Positions 17,692-27,607 are shown, counted from the first letter of the stretch. The stretch: 56,658 nt of DNA from Brochothrix campestris FSL F6-1037 (GCF_000525915.1 NZ_AODH01000029.1:1-56658), one strand, 5' to 3'. The notes: a model not told the origin generated them from the letters alone. Made by a program: numbers and translations.

Positions 17692-19848
17692 CTAATCGTT
17701 TAACTTCAACTTAGCAAGTGCTTCTGCTAACGGGTTATTAAACGGTTCATCATCCTGCCGTTGTTTTTTCATGTATTTGGCGACATCGCCTTTCGATACA
17801 CGACCTTTTTTGTGTTTCTCAAATCGTTTATCCATCGCTTCTTGACTTTCACGATGACCACAAACACAAGAGTAGACTGCAGTTGAACCTTTGCCTCGTA
17901 GTTGTAATTTCTTCTTACATTCAGGACATCGCGCATTGGTCGTCCGTACCACGTTTTTCTTTGTACCACATTGTGGATCTGAACAAACGAGCATCTTCCC
18001 TTGTTTCGTTTTCACATCGAGCATAAACTTATCACAGGTTGGACATTTCGTCGCCGTTAAATTATCATGTTTATATTTCTTTTCACTTTTCTTAATATCG
18101 CTAATCACTTGTTGTGTGTAATTTTTCATCTCGGTAATAAATTGCCCTTTTGAATACTTCCCTTTTTCAATCTGCGCTAACTTTGTTTCCCAATCAGCTG
18201 TTAAATCTGGTGTTTTTAATTTTTGAGGTGCGAGATCAAGTAATTGACGCCCCTTCATTGTGACACGCAAGCCACCATTAACTTGTTCAACAACGTTCAT
18301 CGCATACAGTTTTTCAATAATATCAGCCCGCGTTGCGACAGTTCCAATCCCACCGGTTTCTTTCAACGTTTTCGCTTTCTGAGAATCTTCAATTTGGAAG
18401 ATTGTCGTCGGGTTTTCCATCGCCTTCAATAAGGTACCTTCATTTAAATAGGCTGGCGCTGTTGTGTGTCCCTCAGAAAGCGACAGTTTAGCAGCCGAAT
18501 AACGCTCACCTTGTTTAAACGGTAACGCTTTAGCGTTTCCTTTTGTTTCATACAAGGCCTTAAAACCTAGCTCTGTCACAATCTGCTGTTTCGCTTTGAA
18601 AACATTGCCGTCAATCTCAGCTTCAATTACCTGCTCTGTATAGACGTGAGCTGGTAATAGAACACTCACAAATTTTTCAACAACTAAATTATAGATGGCC
18701 AATTCACGTGAACCCATTTTCAAGTAATTAGGGGCTTCTTCGGTTGGAATAATGGCATGATGATCAGATACCTTCGCATCGTTCACAAAGCTTTGATTCA
18801 CCTTAAGTGGTTCACGTAAGACGGCTTTGACCTGCTCGCCAAACTTCGATTTACGGGCAGCCGTTAACCGTTCTTTTAAGGTTGGTACCACATCTTTTGA
18901 AATAAAGCGTGAATCCGTTCGTGGATAGGTTAATACCTTATGCGTTTCATAGAGCGATTGCATGATTTTTAACGTTTCTTTCGCTGAATATTTAAAGCGC
19001 TTATATGCATCTTGTTGCAAGGTTGTTAAATCATATAAGGCACCCGCATATTGTTTCTTTTCGCTATTTTTAACAGCTGTTATTTTGACCGGTTTCCCTT
19101 TGAGTTGTTGTGCTAATTGCTTAACGGTCGCCTCATCTTTAACACTTGTTTGTTGACCGTTATACCACTTGAAATGAGTGCCTTCAACCGTTAAATCCAA
19201 TCCATAAAAAGGTGTGGATTTAAAACGGTTAATTTGATCCTGACGATGCGCAATCATTGCCAATGTCGGTGTTTGCACGCGACCACATGACAGTTGCGCA
19301 TCATACTTTTTAGTTAAGGCACGGGTTGCATTGATCCCAACTAACCAATCCGCTTCTGACCGTGCAAGTGCTGCTTGATACAATGGTTCAAAGGCCTTCG
19401 CGTCACGGAGGTTATTAAATCCTTGTTTAATTGCTTGATTGGTCACGGAAGAAATCCAGAGTCGTTTAATCGTTTTATTTTTCAATTTACATTTTTCTAA
19501 AATCAGACGTGCCACTAGTTCACCTTCACGCCCAGCATCGGTCGCAATAATAACCTCATTCACATCATCGCGTTCGATTAGACGTTTAACCGCGTTGAAT
19601 TGACTACTTGTTTGTTTAATGACAACTGTTTTCATTTGATTGGGAATAATTGGCAGTACCGCTAAATCCCATTCTTTATATTTATTATCGTATTGCTCTG
19701 GCTGTGCATTCGTTACCAAATGGCCTAACGCCCAAGTAACAATATATTTTGGTCCTTCAATTGATTGACGACTTGCGTTTGTCGCACCCATTACCCGTGC
19801 AATATCGCGGGCAACAGACGGTTTTTCTGCTAGAATAAGCGATTTCAT
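17692..19848 (-). CDS. topB: DNA topoisomerase III
   Basis: TopB is a type IA topoisomerase that resolves catenated and recombination intermediates. The 718-residue protein begins with the TOPRIM domain (LILAEKPSVARDIARVMG, ATDAGREGELVARLI) and has the catalytic Tyr in VLTYPRTDSRFI. The C-terminal 120 residues contain two zinc-binding CxxC repeats (CPTCDKFMLDV, CPECKKKLQLRG). I chose the ATG after GGTGGAAACA, three codons in from an alternative GTG. Confidence 0.95.
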   Translation of the reverse strand: MKSLILAEKPSVARDIARVMGATNASRQSIEGPKYIVTWALGHLVTNAQPEQYDNKYKEWDLAVLPIIPNQMKTVVIKQTSSQFNAVKRLIERDDVNEVIIATDAGREGELVARLILEKCKLKNKTIKRLWISSVTNQAIKQGFNNLRDAKAFEPLYQAALARSEADWLVGINATRALTKKYDAQLSCGRVQTPTLAMIAHRQDQINRFKSTPFYGLDLTVEGTHFKWYNGQQTSVKDEATVKQLAQQLKGKPVKITAVKNSEKKQYAGALYDLTTLQQDAYKRFKYSAKETLKIMQSLYETHKVLTYPRTDSRFISKDVVPTLKERLTAARKSKFGEQVKAVLREPLKVNQSFVNDAKVSDHHAIIPTEEAPNYLKMGSRELAIYNLVVEKFVSVLLPAHVYTEQVIEAEIDGNVFKAKQQIVTELGFKALYETKGNAKALPFKQGERYSAAKLSLSEGHTTAPAYLNEGTLLKAMENPTTIFQIEDSQKAKTLKETGGIGTVATRADIIEKLYAMNVVEQVNGGLRVTMKGRQLLDLAPQKLKTPDLTADWETKLAQIEKGKYSKGQFITEMKNYTQQVISDIKKSEKKYKHDNLTATKCPTCDKFMLDVKTKQGKMLVCSDPQCGTKKNVVRTTNARCPECKKKLQLRGKGSTAVYSCVCGHRESQEAMDKRFEKHKKGRVSKGDVAKYMKKQRQDDEPFNNPLAEALAKLKLND

Positions 19849-19938
19849 TGTTTCCACCTACTTCGATTTTTTTTGGCTATTAATGGATGCCAAAGTCTCT
19901 CCCTATCTTATCATATTCACACGCGTTTCACACCACCA

Positions 19939-19986
19939 CAAAAAAAACACGTCGCGGCACTTATCGCTAATAAATGCGCCGACGTG
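19939..19986 (-). terminator. Rho-independent terminator of the surface-polymer cassette
   Basis: CACGTCG pairs with CGACGTG at the base of an imperfect stem, followed on the minus strand by a run of T. It lies about 25 bp past the stop of the DUF6270-like gene. Confidence 0.75.
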
Positions 19987-20008
19987 CTATATCAGTTAAA
20001 CGTAGCAG

Positions 20009-21484
20009 TTAGGCTTTCCATTTCGCCGTTAGTCTGCTTCGCCAGCTTTTTTTGCTATGCTCTCGCGTTGCTTTTGGTTCACCAATTGCATTCCACTTTG
20101 TAGCGGTGTTTTCTTTGAAGTTTAAAATGCGGTAATAACGTTGCATGTTTTCATCAATCTGTGTTTTTTTCGTCAACTCTTGCATACAACTATCACCCGT
20201 TCGTTTTGATACGGTTAAAAACCAGCCACTATTTTTTGTTGGATGATCTTCGATTGTCCGAGTTACCTTATCACTCATATAATACTCGCCAGTTGTATTA
20301 ATCGCTTTCAAATCAATGGTGCCATCCAAATAAATTACTTCATCACCCAAGTCAGTTTTATTCCAATTGCTCTGGCCAAAACGAGTCACAATACGACGAT
20401 ACGATTCAATGTTCGTTTTCAACGATGCCCTTGTCAGTTCTTGAATAAAGTAACCACTTGCGGATTGCGGATGATTTTTGAGGAAGTAACCCGCTGCATC
20501 TCTTGTCGGCTTATCGATCATCTGCTCATATTGATGCATTGGAATGTAGTAATCCCCCCATTCACGAACATCAGCAAATGACTGGACATCATCACCAACT
20601 TTTTTACAGATACCTCCTGGTAACACTTCTTCCAATTTGAAATAGCCTCGTTCTTCCATCACTAACTTAATTAATTGTTGTTGGGCATCATCATAAAATG
20701 CCTGATTAAAATGGAGGTAAAACGGTCCCCATTCATTTTCAGCACTACTGTAATAACGCTCTTCATCAAACCGTAACGCCTTCACTTCCGGATACCTCGT
20801 GAGGAGGTATGTATCCATCTCCGTCCAAATATCATTCATGCGTTCTATCGTTGCCGCTGTTCTTTTCTTATCTTTGATGACAACAGATAAGTCTTCAAAA
20901 CTTTTTGTGTCTGAGTTGAAATAACGATTGGTGAATTTTTTAGTGTTTAAGATAATGGTTGTTTCTGGTGATTCTTGCTTAATATAAGCCATAAAGCGAT
21001 CAATGCTATCTTTCCAAAGTACAAGATAGCCTGCTCTATCCGTTAATGGATTAATAGCCGCCTTGACCTCTTGTTTGACAACCTTATTATAAAAGTCGAT
21101 TTTTTGATACTGCCATTGTTTCCCAGACACATAGCTGCCATCCTGCAGTTCAATCACACCATAATACGTATCCATATAAAAATCTAACAGTAAGTAATCC
21201 TGCTCATTCGTCGCGATTTTTCGCAAAAACACCTTGGTTAAATCCTCTTTAAAACACTTTTTCACAAAGGGATTAACCTTGCCTTCAAGCTCTGCTGGAA
21301 TTTTCCCCAATAATTCCTCTGATAACGGTTGTGACATTAAAGACACGACAGACATATGATACTGATCATTTGAAAATGCAAAGAAATCTTTGTAATCCCT
21401 CACGATTGAACTCTTAAATAAATCTCGACTGACACAAGCACCAAAACTAGTCATTTTTGGTAACAAGAAAATCTCCCCTTCCAT
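20009..21484 (-). CDS. DUF6270-like protein, possible surface-polymer modification
   Basis: The opening TSFGACVSRDLF resembles what I know of DUF6270, an uncharacterised bacterial family with an SGNH-hydrolase-like first motif. The assignment rests mainly on this motif. The 491-residue protein has no signal peptide or clear membrane segment, so it is probably cytoplasmic. The C-terminal 200 residues contain two similar stretches (FLKNHPQSASGYFIQELTR and DHPTKNSGWFLTVSKRTG) that may be an internal repeat. The start is uncertain: the ATG at 21484 has a weak ribosome site, while a TTG about 27 nt downstream follows GGGGAG well. The CDP-glycerol transferase gene ends 28 bp upstream, so a role in teichoic acid or a similar polymer is inferred. 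Confidence 0.7.
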   Translation of the reverse strand: MEGEIFLLPKMTSFGACVSRDLFKSSIVRDYKDFFAFSNDQYHMSVVSLMSQPLSEELLGKIPAELEGKVNPFVKKCFKEDLTKVFLRKIATNEQDYLLLDFYMDTYYGVIELQDGSYVSGKQWQYQKIDFYNKVVKQEVKAAINPLTDRAGYLVLWKDSIDRFMAYIKQESPETTIILNTKKFTNRYFNSDTKSFEDLSVVIKDKKRTAATIERMNDIWTEMDTYLLTRYPEVKALRFDEERYYSSAENEWGPFYLHFNQAFYDDAQQQLIKLVMEERGYFKLEEVLPGGICKKVGDDVQSFADVREWGDYYIPMHQYEQMIDKPTRDAAGYFLKNHPQSASGYFIQELTRASLKTNIESYRRIVTRFGQSNWNKTDLGDEVIYLDGTIDLKAINTTGEYYMSDKVTRTIEDHPTKNSGWFLTVSKRTGDSCMQELTKKTQIDENMQRYYRILNFKENTATKWNAIGEPKATREHSKKSWRSRLTAKWKA

Positions 21485-21512
21485 AGCTTATCCCTACGAT
21501 GCTATGTTTCCC

Positions 21513-23744
21513 TTATTTTCGTATCTGCTGTTCAAACACCCCGCTCCAAAAGGGCGAGTCTTTTTCCAAGTTAATTACCTCATCAAACACAGTATCACCA
21601 AATAAGCGGCGCCATTCTCGTTGATAAGCTTTTTGATAATGTTTTTTTGATTGCTCGGTACTAAATTGTTGCGTCTTTTCGAACTCACGAATCGCCATTA
21701 TTTCAGCTAAAGTTTTCGGCATCGTTGGTCCGTACGGTACGAAGTTAACGTCGTTGCCTAATGAAACAATACTCGCTTTTTTAGCGCTATCTTTTAAGAC
21801 GCCACCTCTCATCATCGCAGTCACAAGATGGTTATTCGCTTGGCGTTCTTTCGTCCCCTTAACAAAACTCGGCAAGACCGTTGTATCGCTCAATAAACCA
21901 CCTAAATATAAATCTTTTTGACGATATTCTTTGTTTGCAACAAGCTCAACTTCGCGACTATCATCTTTGAAAAACCAGAGGGCAACAGCTTCACCTGAAC
22001 GGCCCTTATCAAGTGGACAAAAACGTGCTTTTGCTGCCAAATAACGCGGACTTGGGGTTTGATCAACAATCCCTCGTTCAACCGCTGCCACGAGCTCTTC
22101 AGTCGTTTTCGCAATAAAACCAGGTAATTCTTCCTCACTTAAATTTAAACCACGGGCGCTGCGATACTCGTCAACATCGTATAAATAATGCACGATTGGT
22201 TTTTCTGTCGGTATAAAATCAAAGAACACACTTGAATAATCTGAGATTAATACATCCATTGTACTCATCAGTAAATTCGTTGAAATATCACCTGGTGGCA
22301 TAATAATATTGTCCGGCATTTTGACCATTTTTAAAACCGATCGTGTAATTGGATGCCCTCTAAATAAAATATTGGCATCAATTCGTGCTAGAGCCTCTAA
22401 GTCACTTACTAACTTATCGACATCAAAGTGATTGTCTTTAGACGTTCCACGCCAAGTCGGTGCATATAATACATTGGCTTTCCCATTATTGATTTTCAAA
22501 CGTTCTAAAATAGCTCGTTTGACGGTATCATCCTGTTTCAGTGTAATATCAATCCGGGGATAGCCCGCAATTGCAACTTTTGCCGAACGAATGCCTTTAA
22601 TTGAATAGGCATATTCCTGTTGTTCGACCATAAATTGATTTGGAACAATTAAGTGGGTCGCTTGTAAATAATTTCGTGTACTGATTGCAACACCGACTTC
22701 TTTGTTGGCACTTTGGCGTCCCACTGTTTTGTAAAAGATACCGTGCGTGGTGTGTAAGTACTTTTGACCAGGTTTACGTACAACATATTGTGCAAAGACC
22801 GAATCACAAATTAGGTATTTTGCGGTGGTAATGTATCGTAAATAAGCATCTGAATTACGCTTCACGAAAATAATATTCGCCTGCTTACGATAGTGTTGTG
22901 GGATGGCTTCAAAGTCATTAATAACCCATATGTGTATGTAGTCACTAAAGTCTTCATCTCTAAATGTATAATCAAAAACCCCACCTGGATTACCCATCAT
23001 GCTCGACCCACTCATGCTCTCATAAAACACCATTTTATCGTTTAATTCTTCGTAAAACTCATAGCACATTGCATATTTAACAGATACATCAGCGATTGCT
23101 TTTTGGTAGGATTTCTCTGACATATTACTCGGAATACGGTATAAATCTGCCTCACGATATTTTGCTAAAGCCGCCTTTTCTGCTCCTGTTTGAGCTAGGC
23201 AAAAAGCCAATCGTCGGTATATTTCAGGACGATGTACTTGTTGTCGTGAAACAGTCTGTTGGTAATTAACCGCCGCTTGCTCATAATTAGCGATATCTTC
23301 AAAACAGCGCGCTAAATTATAATACCAACCCGAAAAGACCTTTTCTCCTTCGAGTGCGTGTTCAATATAAGGAATCGCCTCTGTTGGTCGATTCAATTTT
23401 TTTAGTAAAATACCTAACTGATAATATAAGTGCGAATCGTTGTGAGTCTCCGTTAATTTTTCTTTATAAGCGGCGATTGCTAATTCCCATTCACCCTGTT
23501 GCTCATGAAGGACCCCTATGCCAAAACGAGACACATTTTTCACATCGCTTAATCCGATGGCAGCAGTAAACGCTTCGTTTGCAGCTGTTTGTTGACCGTC
23601 AACTTGCAGTTGTAGTCCCTTTGCATATAATGCATCGGCCGTCGGTTGTACCTTTTGCTCGACTACGTCGTCTTTCAGTTGTTCTTGTTGTAGCGGTGAT
23701 TCCTGTTTTTTAAACTGTTTCTTCCATCTGCCAAATAATCCCAT
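21513..23744 (-). CDS. TPR-containing CDP-glycerol glycerophosphotransferase family protein
   Basis: This 743-residue protein joins tetratricopeptide repeats (about 35-230: ALYAKGLQLQVDGQQ, GIGVLHEQQGEWELAIAAYK, YYQLGILLKKLNRPTEA, YYNLARCFEDIANYEQA) to a TagB/TagF-type transferase domain (about 260-600). Hallmarks of the latter are LYAPTWRGTSKDNHFD and DVLISDYSSVFFDF. Such enzymes transfer glycerol phosphate or similar units onto wall polymers at the inner membrane face. The last 130 residues are basic and of unknown role. No membrane helix is visible, so membrane contact would be peripheral. TPRs joined to this domain are less common than the bare enzyme. The polymer made is unknown. Confidence 0.88.
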   Translation of the reverse strand: MGLFGRWKKQFKKQESPLQQEQLKDDVVEQKVQPTADALYAKGLQLQVDGQQTAANEAFTAAIGLSDVKNVSRFGIGVLHEQQGEWELAIAAYKEKLTETHNDSHLYYQLGILLKKLNRPTEAIPYIEHALEGEKVFSGWYYNLARCFEDIANYEQAAVNYQQTVSRQQVHRPEIYRRLAFCLAQTGAEKAALAKYREADLYRIPSNMSEKSYQKAIADVSVKYAMCYEFYEELNDKMVFYESMSGSSMMGNPGGVFDYTFRDEDFSDYIHIWVINDFEAIPQHYRKQANIIFVKRNSDAYLRYITTAKYLICDSVFAQYVVRKPGQKYLHTTHGIFYKTVGRQSANKEVGVAISTRNYLQATHLIVPNQFMVEQQEYAYSIKGIRSAKVAIAGYPRIDITLKQDDTVKRAILERLKINNGKANVLYAPTWRGTSKDNHFDVDKLVSDLEALARIDANILFRGHPITRSVLKMVKMPDNIIMPPGDISTNLLMSTMDVLISDYSSVFFDFIPTEKPIVHYLYDVDEYRSARGLNLSEEELPGFIAKTTEELVAAVERGIVDQTPSPRYLAAKARFCPLDKGRSGEAVALWFFKDDSREVELVANKEYRQKDLYLGGLLSDTTVLPSFVKGTKERQANNHLVTAMMRGGVLKDSAKKASIVSLGNDVNFVPYGPTMPKTLAEIMAIREFEKTQQFSTEQSKKHYQKAYQREWRRLFGDTVFDEVINLEKDSPFWSGVFEQQIRK

Positions 23745-23910
23745 ATCCTACGCCCCCACATCTTTAGTCTGTCACTGATTCCCCTACGTCTTGTTCGTAC
23801 ATATTCTTCTGTTATATTTTAAAAAAACTATCATTATTTATTATAACTAAGTTAGAACAAGGCTGTCAAACACTGCTCAAACTCGAAACGTTTACACTCG
23901 TTCGTCGCAT
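23745..23910. other. intergenic leader upstream of the surface-polymer cassette
   Basis: This holds the presumed promoter of the minus-strand cassette. I see A/T-rich sequence but no confident -35/-10 pair, no ORF and no structured RNA. Confidence 0.4.
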
Positions 23911-23939
23911 AAAAAAACTAAGCATTTAATAATGCTTAG
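23911..23939 (-). terminator. Rho-independent terminator of the HAD-phr transcript
   Basis: CTAAGCATT pairs with AATGCTTAG around a 4-nt loop and is followed by seven T on the minus strand. It is about 120 bp past the phr stop, with a repeat between. Confidence 0.88.
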
Positions 23940-23940
23940 T

Positions 23941-24057
23941 GCCCGACTGTAGACAAAGTCGAATGAAACTTCCTTTTCTGTGAAAATAAGTCAACGAACT
24001 CTGACTACTGATAATCAGACTGAATAGAAATACTGCTCTATCTTCTAGTTGCATCAG
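23941..24057 (-). repeat. 3'UTR mosaic repeat, copy 5 (module C)
   Basis: It fills the space between the phr stop and terminator. It shares TGTAGACAAAGTC, AAACTTCCTTTTCT, GACTGAATAGAAA and TCTTCTAGTTGCATCAGCTA with the other C copies. The inner arm of the inverted repeat has diverged (GAACTCTGACTACTG). The phr TAG stop abuts the CTGATGCAACTAGAAGA edge. Confidence 0.75.
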
Positions 24058-25446
24058 CTAACCGTCAGTTTTATTTTTTATTCGCTTAAAACGTTCGATT
24101 GCAGCCAATCGTGCAGTTTGGTGGTCAACGATTGGCGCAAGATAAGTAAGTCCATACTTCTGCGGTTCATGAATTTCTTTGGACTTTGCCAATACAAGTT
24201 CAGGTAACCAACGGCGAATGAACGCACCATCCGGATCAAATCGCTTGCTTTGGACCGTTGGATTAAACACACGGAAGTACGGCACAGCATCAACACCCGT
24301 TGAGGCAGCCCACTGCCAACCACCTGCATTTGAAGCACGATCATAATCAATTAGTTTCTCCGCAAAATAGCGCTCACCTTCGCGCCAATCAATCCCGAGA
24401 TCTTTCACTAAGAACGAGGACACCACCATCCGCAGGCGATTGTGCATCCAGCCAGTGGCATTCAATTGTTTCATCGCCGCGTCAACTAATGGATAACCGG
24501 TTTCGCCCTTACACCAAGCATTAAATCCCGCTGGATTAACCTCCCATTCGAGCGCACGGTATTGAGGCGTTAATGCTTCCGTTTGTATCGTGGGATTTTC
24601 ACACGCAATCATCTGATAAAAATCACGCCAAGCCAACTCTTTAATGTAAGTCGCCTGTCCTCGTTGCTCGCTTGTGACGACACGACGATACACTTCCACT
24701 ATTGAGAGGACACCATACTTTAAATAAGGCGACATCCGACTCGTGCCTGCACGGGCAGGAAAATCACGGTCGTAGTCATACGTCGCTAACGGACCGGCAA
24801 TAAATTGCTCTAACTGTTGACGTGCAGCTGTGACACCAATCGTTTCATCCCATTGCTGAGCCCTTAACTGTGTAAGCAAGCCTGCAAAAACGCGTCTGCC
24901 TTCATCGAAGCATGCCCCTTCATACTGAGGAGAACACGACTGCTCACAGCGAATACGATGCCAACTCGGCTTTTCTAATGCTAGCCATTGACGATAGTAA
25001 GGTGTAAATACTCGATAGGATGAGCCGTCTGCTTTTTTCACTTCCGCCACGCCATGTAAATGGCCGTCTAAAAACTGTTGGTAAGGGATCTGCTTGTCTT
25101 CCAACAACGCTATTAATTGCTGATCACGACGCAAACGCTCACCAGACAATTGCCTATTAAAGTAAAACGTCACATTAGTTCCAAGCGTCGCTAACAAAGA
25201 CGTAAACGCAGCACTCAGTTCACCAGCAATAAAATGCAACGGTGCTATCTGCTGACATTCAGTCTGAAACCAGTTCAATGTTTTAAAGAAATAATCATGT
25301 CGTGCAGTTTTTGGAGCAAACTGCGAGGGATTCAAATGAAACAACAGCACTATTTGATCATGTGTTTCTCGAGCATCTAAGGCAGCTTGTAAGGCTGGTT
25401 GATGATCCAAGCGTAAATCATTCCGAAACAAGACAATATGTATCAT
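24058..25446 (-). CDS. phr: deoxyribodipyrimidine photolyase
   Basis: This 462-residue flavoprotein reverses UV-induced pyrimidine dimers using light. The N-terminal antenna domain starts HIVLFRNDLRLDHQPAL. The FAD domain has TSRMSPYLKYGVLS, LAWRDFYQMIACENP, TGYPLVDAAMKQLNATGWMHN and the signature DYDRASNAGGWQWAASTG. I chose MIHIVLFRND as the start, four bases after the stop of the HAD gene. No ribosome site is visible, so translation is probably coupled to that gene. A longer reading by 35 residues would run into the HAD gene. Confidence 0.94.
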   Translation of the reverse strand: MIHIVLFRNDLRLDHQPALQAALDARETHDQIVLLFHLNPSQFAPKTARHDYFFKTLNWFQTECQQIAPLHFIAGELSAAFTSLLATLGTNVTFYFNRQLSGERLRRDQQLIALLEDKQIPYQQFLDGHLHGVAEVKKADGSSYRVFTPYYRQWLALEKPSWHRIRCEQSCSPQYEGACFDEGRRVFAGLLTQLRAQQWDETIGVTAARQQLEQFIAGPLATYDYDRDFPARAGTSRMSPYLKYGVLSIVEVYRRVVTSEQRGQATYIKELAWRDFYQMIACENPTIQTEALTPQYRALEWEVNPAGFNAWCKGETGYPLVDAAMKQLNATGWMHNRLRMVVSSFLVKDLGIDWREGERYFAEKLIDYDRASNAGGWQWAASTGVDAVPYFRVFNPTVQSKRFDPDGAFIRRWLPELVLAKSKEIHEPQKYGLTYLAPIVDHQTARLAAIERFKRIKNKTDG

Positions 25447-25450
25447 TGGT

Positions 25451-26284
25451 TTAAGCAAGTAAATGCGCTTGAATAAATTGACCGACGCCACCTTCGTCAC
25501 TATCAACCGTTGAAATATGTTTAGCAACCGCTTTAACAACTGGTTTTGCATTACACATTGCTAAGCTTTCAGGTGTTGCTTGTAACATTGACATGTCATT
25601 CTCATTATCCCCACACGTTAATGTCGTTTCGAGCTCTAAGTAGCCATGCTCTGCTAGCCATTGCACTGCAGCTCCCTTTGTACTGTTACCGACCATCACA
25701 TCTAATAAGTTACTGCCCGAAATAACCGTTTCAACACCTAGTGCTAAGAATTCAGTTCGCACTGTTTCAAGCAACGCCTCATCTTCAATAATAACGAGCA
25801 TTTTCAACATCGCCTCATCTTCATGTAAGGCACCTAAAATATCTGGTGTAATCGTATACGGTGTTTTTTCATCCTCTGTTTTAGCTTCCGCATTAATTTT
25901 GACATAACGTTCCATCGTGCCGTATAATGCCGGACTAAGTAAACGTTCTGTTGTATAAATGTGATAAGGAACCTGATGTTTTTGCGCAATCGCAACTGTT
26001 TTTTGCATCGTTTCAAGCGGTATTGCGTTTTTAAATAACACCTCGCCAGTTGTCCAGTCACGGATTAAAGCACCGTTACATGAAATAACGGGCAAGCTGA
26101 TGTTCATTTGTGAGGCATAAATACGCGCACCTAAATCGAGTCGTCCCGTTGCCATAATCAACTGACCTCCTTGTGCCTGCCATTGTTTAAAGGCCGCTAA
26201 GGTAATTGGGTGCAATTCTTTTTTTGATGTTAAAGCTGTCCCATCCATATCGGTCACGATTGTTTTAATGTTTGCTAATGTCAT
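25451..26284 (-). CDS. Cof-type HAD-IIB family phosphatase
   Basis: This 277-residue cytoplasmic sugar- or nucleotide-phosphatase of the haloacid dehalogenase superfamily has the motifs VTDMDGTAL (nucleophile Asp), MATGRLDLGARIY, the capping domain (about 85-190), a Lys in NSTKGAAVQWL and LTCGDNENDMSML. The substrate cannot be predicted. Members often dephosphorylate sugar phosphates, FMN or pyridoxal phosphate. GGGGG lies before the ATG. phr follows at 4 bp, and both share a terminator. Confidence 0.9.
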   Translation of the reverse strand: MTLANIKTIVTDMDGTALTSKKELHPITLAAFKQWQAQGGQLIMATGRLDLGARIYASQMNISLPVISCNGALIRDWTTGEVLFKNAIPLETMQKTVAIAQKHQVPYHIYTTERLLSPALYGTMERYVKINAEAKTEDEKTPYTITPDILGALHEDEAMLKMLVIIEDEALLETVRTEFLALGVETVISGSNLLDVMVGNSTKGAAVQWLAEHGYLELETTLTCGDNENDMSMLQATPESLAMCNAKPVVKAVAKHISTVDSDEGGVGQFIQAHLLA

Positions 26285-26373
26285 TGTAATACCCCCTGAT
26301 ATGTTGCAGTCGCTAACGGACTGTTCTCTTTTATTTTAACATGAATCGCTCACTTTTGTTGACGTGCTTAAAC

Positions 26374-26403
26374 ACAAAAAAAGCCTCTCACAAGGAGAGG
26401 CTT
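26374..26403 (-). terminator. terminator of infC-rpmI-rplT
   Basis: AAGCCTCTC pairs with GAGAGGCTT around a 5-nt loop. A run of T follows on the minus strand, just after the rplT stop. Confidence 0.92.
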
Positions 26404-26411
26404 TAGCGCTA

Positions 26412-26771
26412 TTATTTAGCTAATTCTGTTTTTGCTGCGTCACATAATTGTGTGAATGCTGCAAAATCATTAACTGCTAATTCAGCTAACATCTTACGGT
26501 TCATATCAATACCAGCTAATTTTAAGCCGTGGATTAATTTAGAGTAAGATAATTCGTTCATACGAGCTGCTGCGTTAATACGAGCAATCCATAATCTACG
26601 GAAGTTACGTTTTGTTTGGTGACGATCACGGTAAGCATACATGTTTGCTTTCATTACAGCTTGGTTAGCTACGCTGAAAATAATGTGTTTTGCTCCGTAA
26701 TAACCTTTTGCTAATTTGATGACCTTTTTGCGACGTGCGCGTGTTACAGTACCGCCTTTAACTCGTGGCAT
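26412..26771 (-). CDS. rplT: 50S ribosomal protein L20
   Basis: L20 binds 23S rRNA early in assembly of the large subunit. In Firmicutes it also represses its own operon through the leader RNA. The 119-residue protein is highly basic and begins [20 protein letters not shown], with the conserved globular part ([35 protein letters not shown]). GGAGG lies upstream. It is the last gene of the infC-rpmI-rplT operon. Confidence 0.99.
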   Translation of the reverse strand: MPRVKGGTVTRARRKKVIKLAKGYYGAKHIIFSVANQAVMKANMYAYRDRHQTKRNFRRLWIARINAAARMNELSYSKLIHGLKLAGIDMNRKMLAELAVNDFAAFTQLCDAAKTELAK

Positions 26772-26830
26772 AAGAATTCCCTCCTGATTTTAAAAACAAT
26801 GATTTTTGGTCGTTTCTTGGACGACTTCGA

Positions 26831-27031
26831 TTATTTGATGTTGTCTAATTGTTGACGGATACGTTTCATATCGCCAGCTGATACTAATGCAGATTTACGT
26901 AAATGACGTTTTGCTTTAGTAGATTTGTTTGCAAACAAGTGACTTGTTTTAGCACGGCCACGTTTCAATTTACCTGAAGCAGTTTTTTTGAAACGTTTAG
27001 CTGTACCTCTGTGTGTTTTCATTTTTGGCAT
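26831..27031 (-). CDS. rpmI: 50S ribosomal protein L35
   Basis: L35 is a small, basic protein of the large ribosomal subunit. The 66 residues match the family: [19 protein letters not shown] at the start and [20 protein letters not shown] near the end. GGAGG precedes the ATG. It lies between infC and rplT, in the standard order. Confidence 0.98.
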   Translation of the reverse strand: MPKMKTHRGTAKRFKKTASGKLKRGRAKTSHLFANKSTKAKRHLRKSALVSAGDMKRIRQQLDNIK

Positions 27032-27077
27032 GGTTTTTTCCTCCTTGTATTAACACAGCATTAAATGCTGTCCCCGA

Positions 27078-27593
27078 TTAGCTTTCTTTCGGCGCTAAAA
27101 CTAAGAACATACTACGTCCGTCCATTTTAGCTTTTGATTCGACTGTCGCAATTTCTGCACACTCGGATGCAAAACGGTTTAGAACTTCTAATCCAATTTC
27201 TTTATGTGTAATCGCACGTCCTTTGAAACGGATAGAAGCTTTCACTTTATCGCCTTTTTCTAAGAACTTAACTGCGTTACGCAATTTTGTATTGAAATCA
27301 TGTTCATCAATTGTTGGACTTAGTCGTACTTCTTTTTGCGTAATTGTCTTTTGGTTTTTACGCGCTTCTTTGTCTTTCTTTTGTTGTTCGAATCGGAACT
27401 TACCGTAATCCATAATACGGGCTACTGGCGGTTTTGCGTTCGGAGCAACAAGAACAAGATCAAGATTTGCACGTTCTGCAAGTTCGAGTGCATCATGTTT
27501 AGATGTTACACCTAACTGCTCACCAGTTTGAGTAATTACACGAAGTTCACGAGCACGAATATTTTCATTGATCAAAGTGTTGTCTTTGCTAAT
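27078..27593 (-). CDS. infC: translation initiation factor IF-3, AUU start
   Basis: IF-3 keeps the 30S subunit free and checks the start codon during initiation. The 171-residue protein has the N-terminal domain ([14 protein letters not shown]) and the C-terminal domain ([20 protein letters not shown]). I place the start at ATT 27593, giving [16 protein letters not shown], which parallels the start of Bacillus IF-3. GGAGGTGG ends 6 nt before this ATT. The TTG six codons later has no ribosome site. A rare AUU start allows IF-3 to repress its own translation. The operon is also controlled by the leader at 27608-27790. Confidence 0.93.
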   Translation of the reverse strand: MSKDNTLINENIRARELRVITQTGEQLGVTSKHDALELAERANLDLVLVAPNAKPPVARIMDYGKFRFEQQKKDKEARKNQKTITQKEVRLSPTIDEHDFNTKLRNAVKFLEKGDKVKASIRFKGRAITHKEIGLEVLNRFASECAEIATVESKAKMDGRSMFLVLAPKES

Positions 27594-27607
27594 GATAATC
27601 CACCTCC

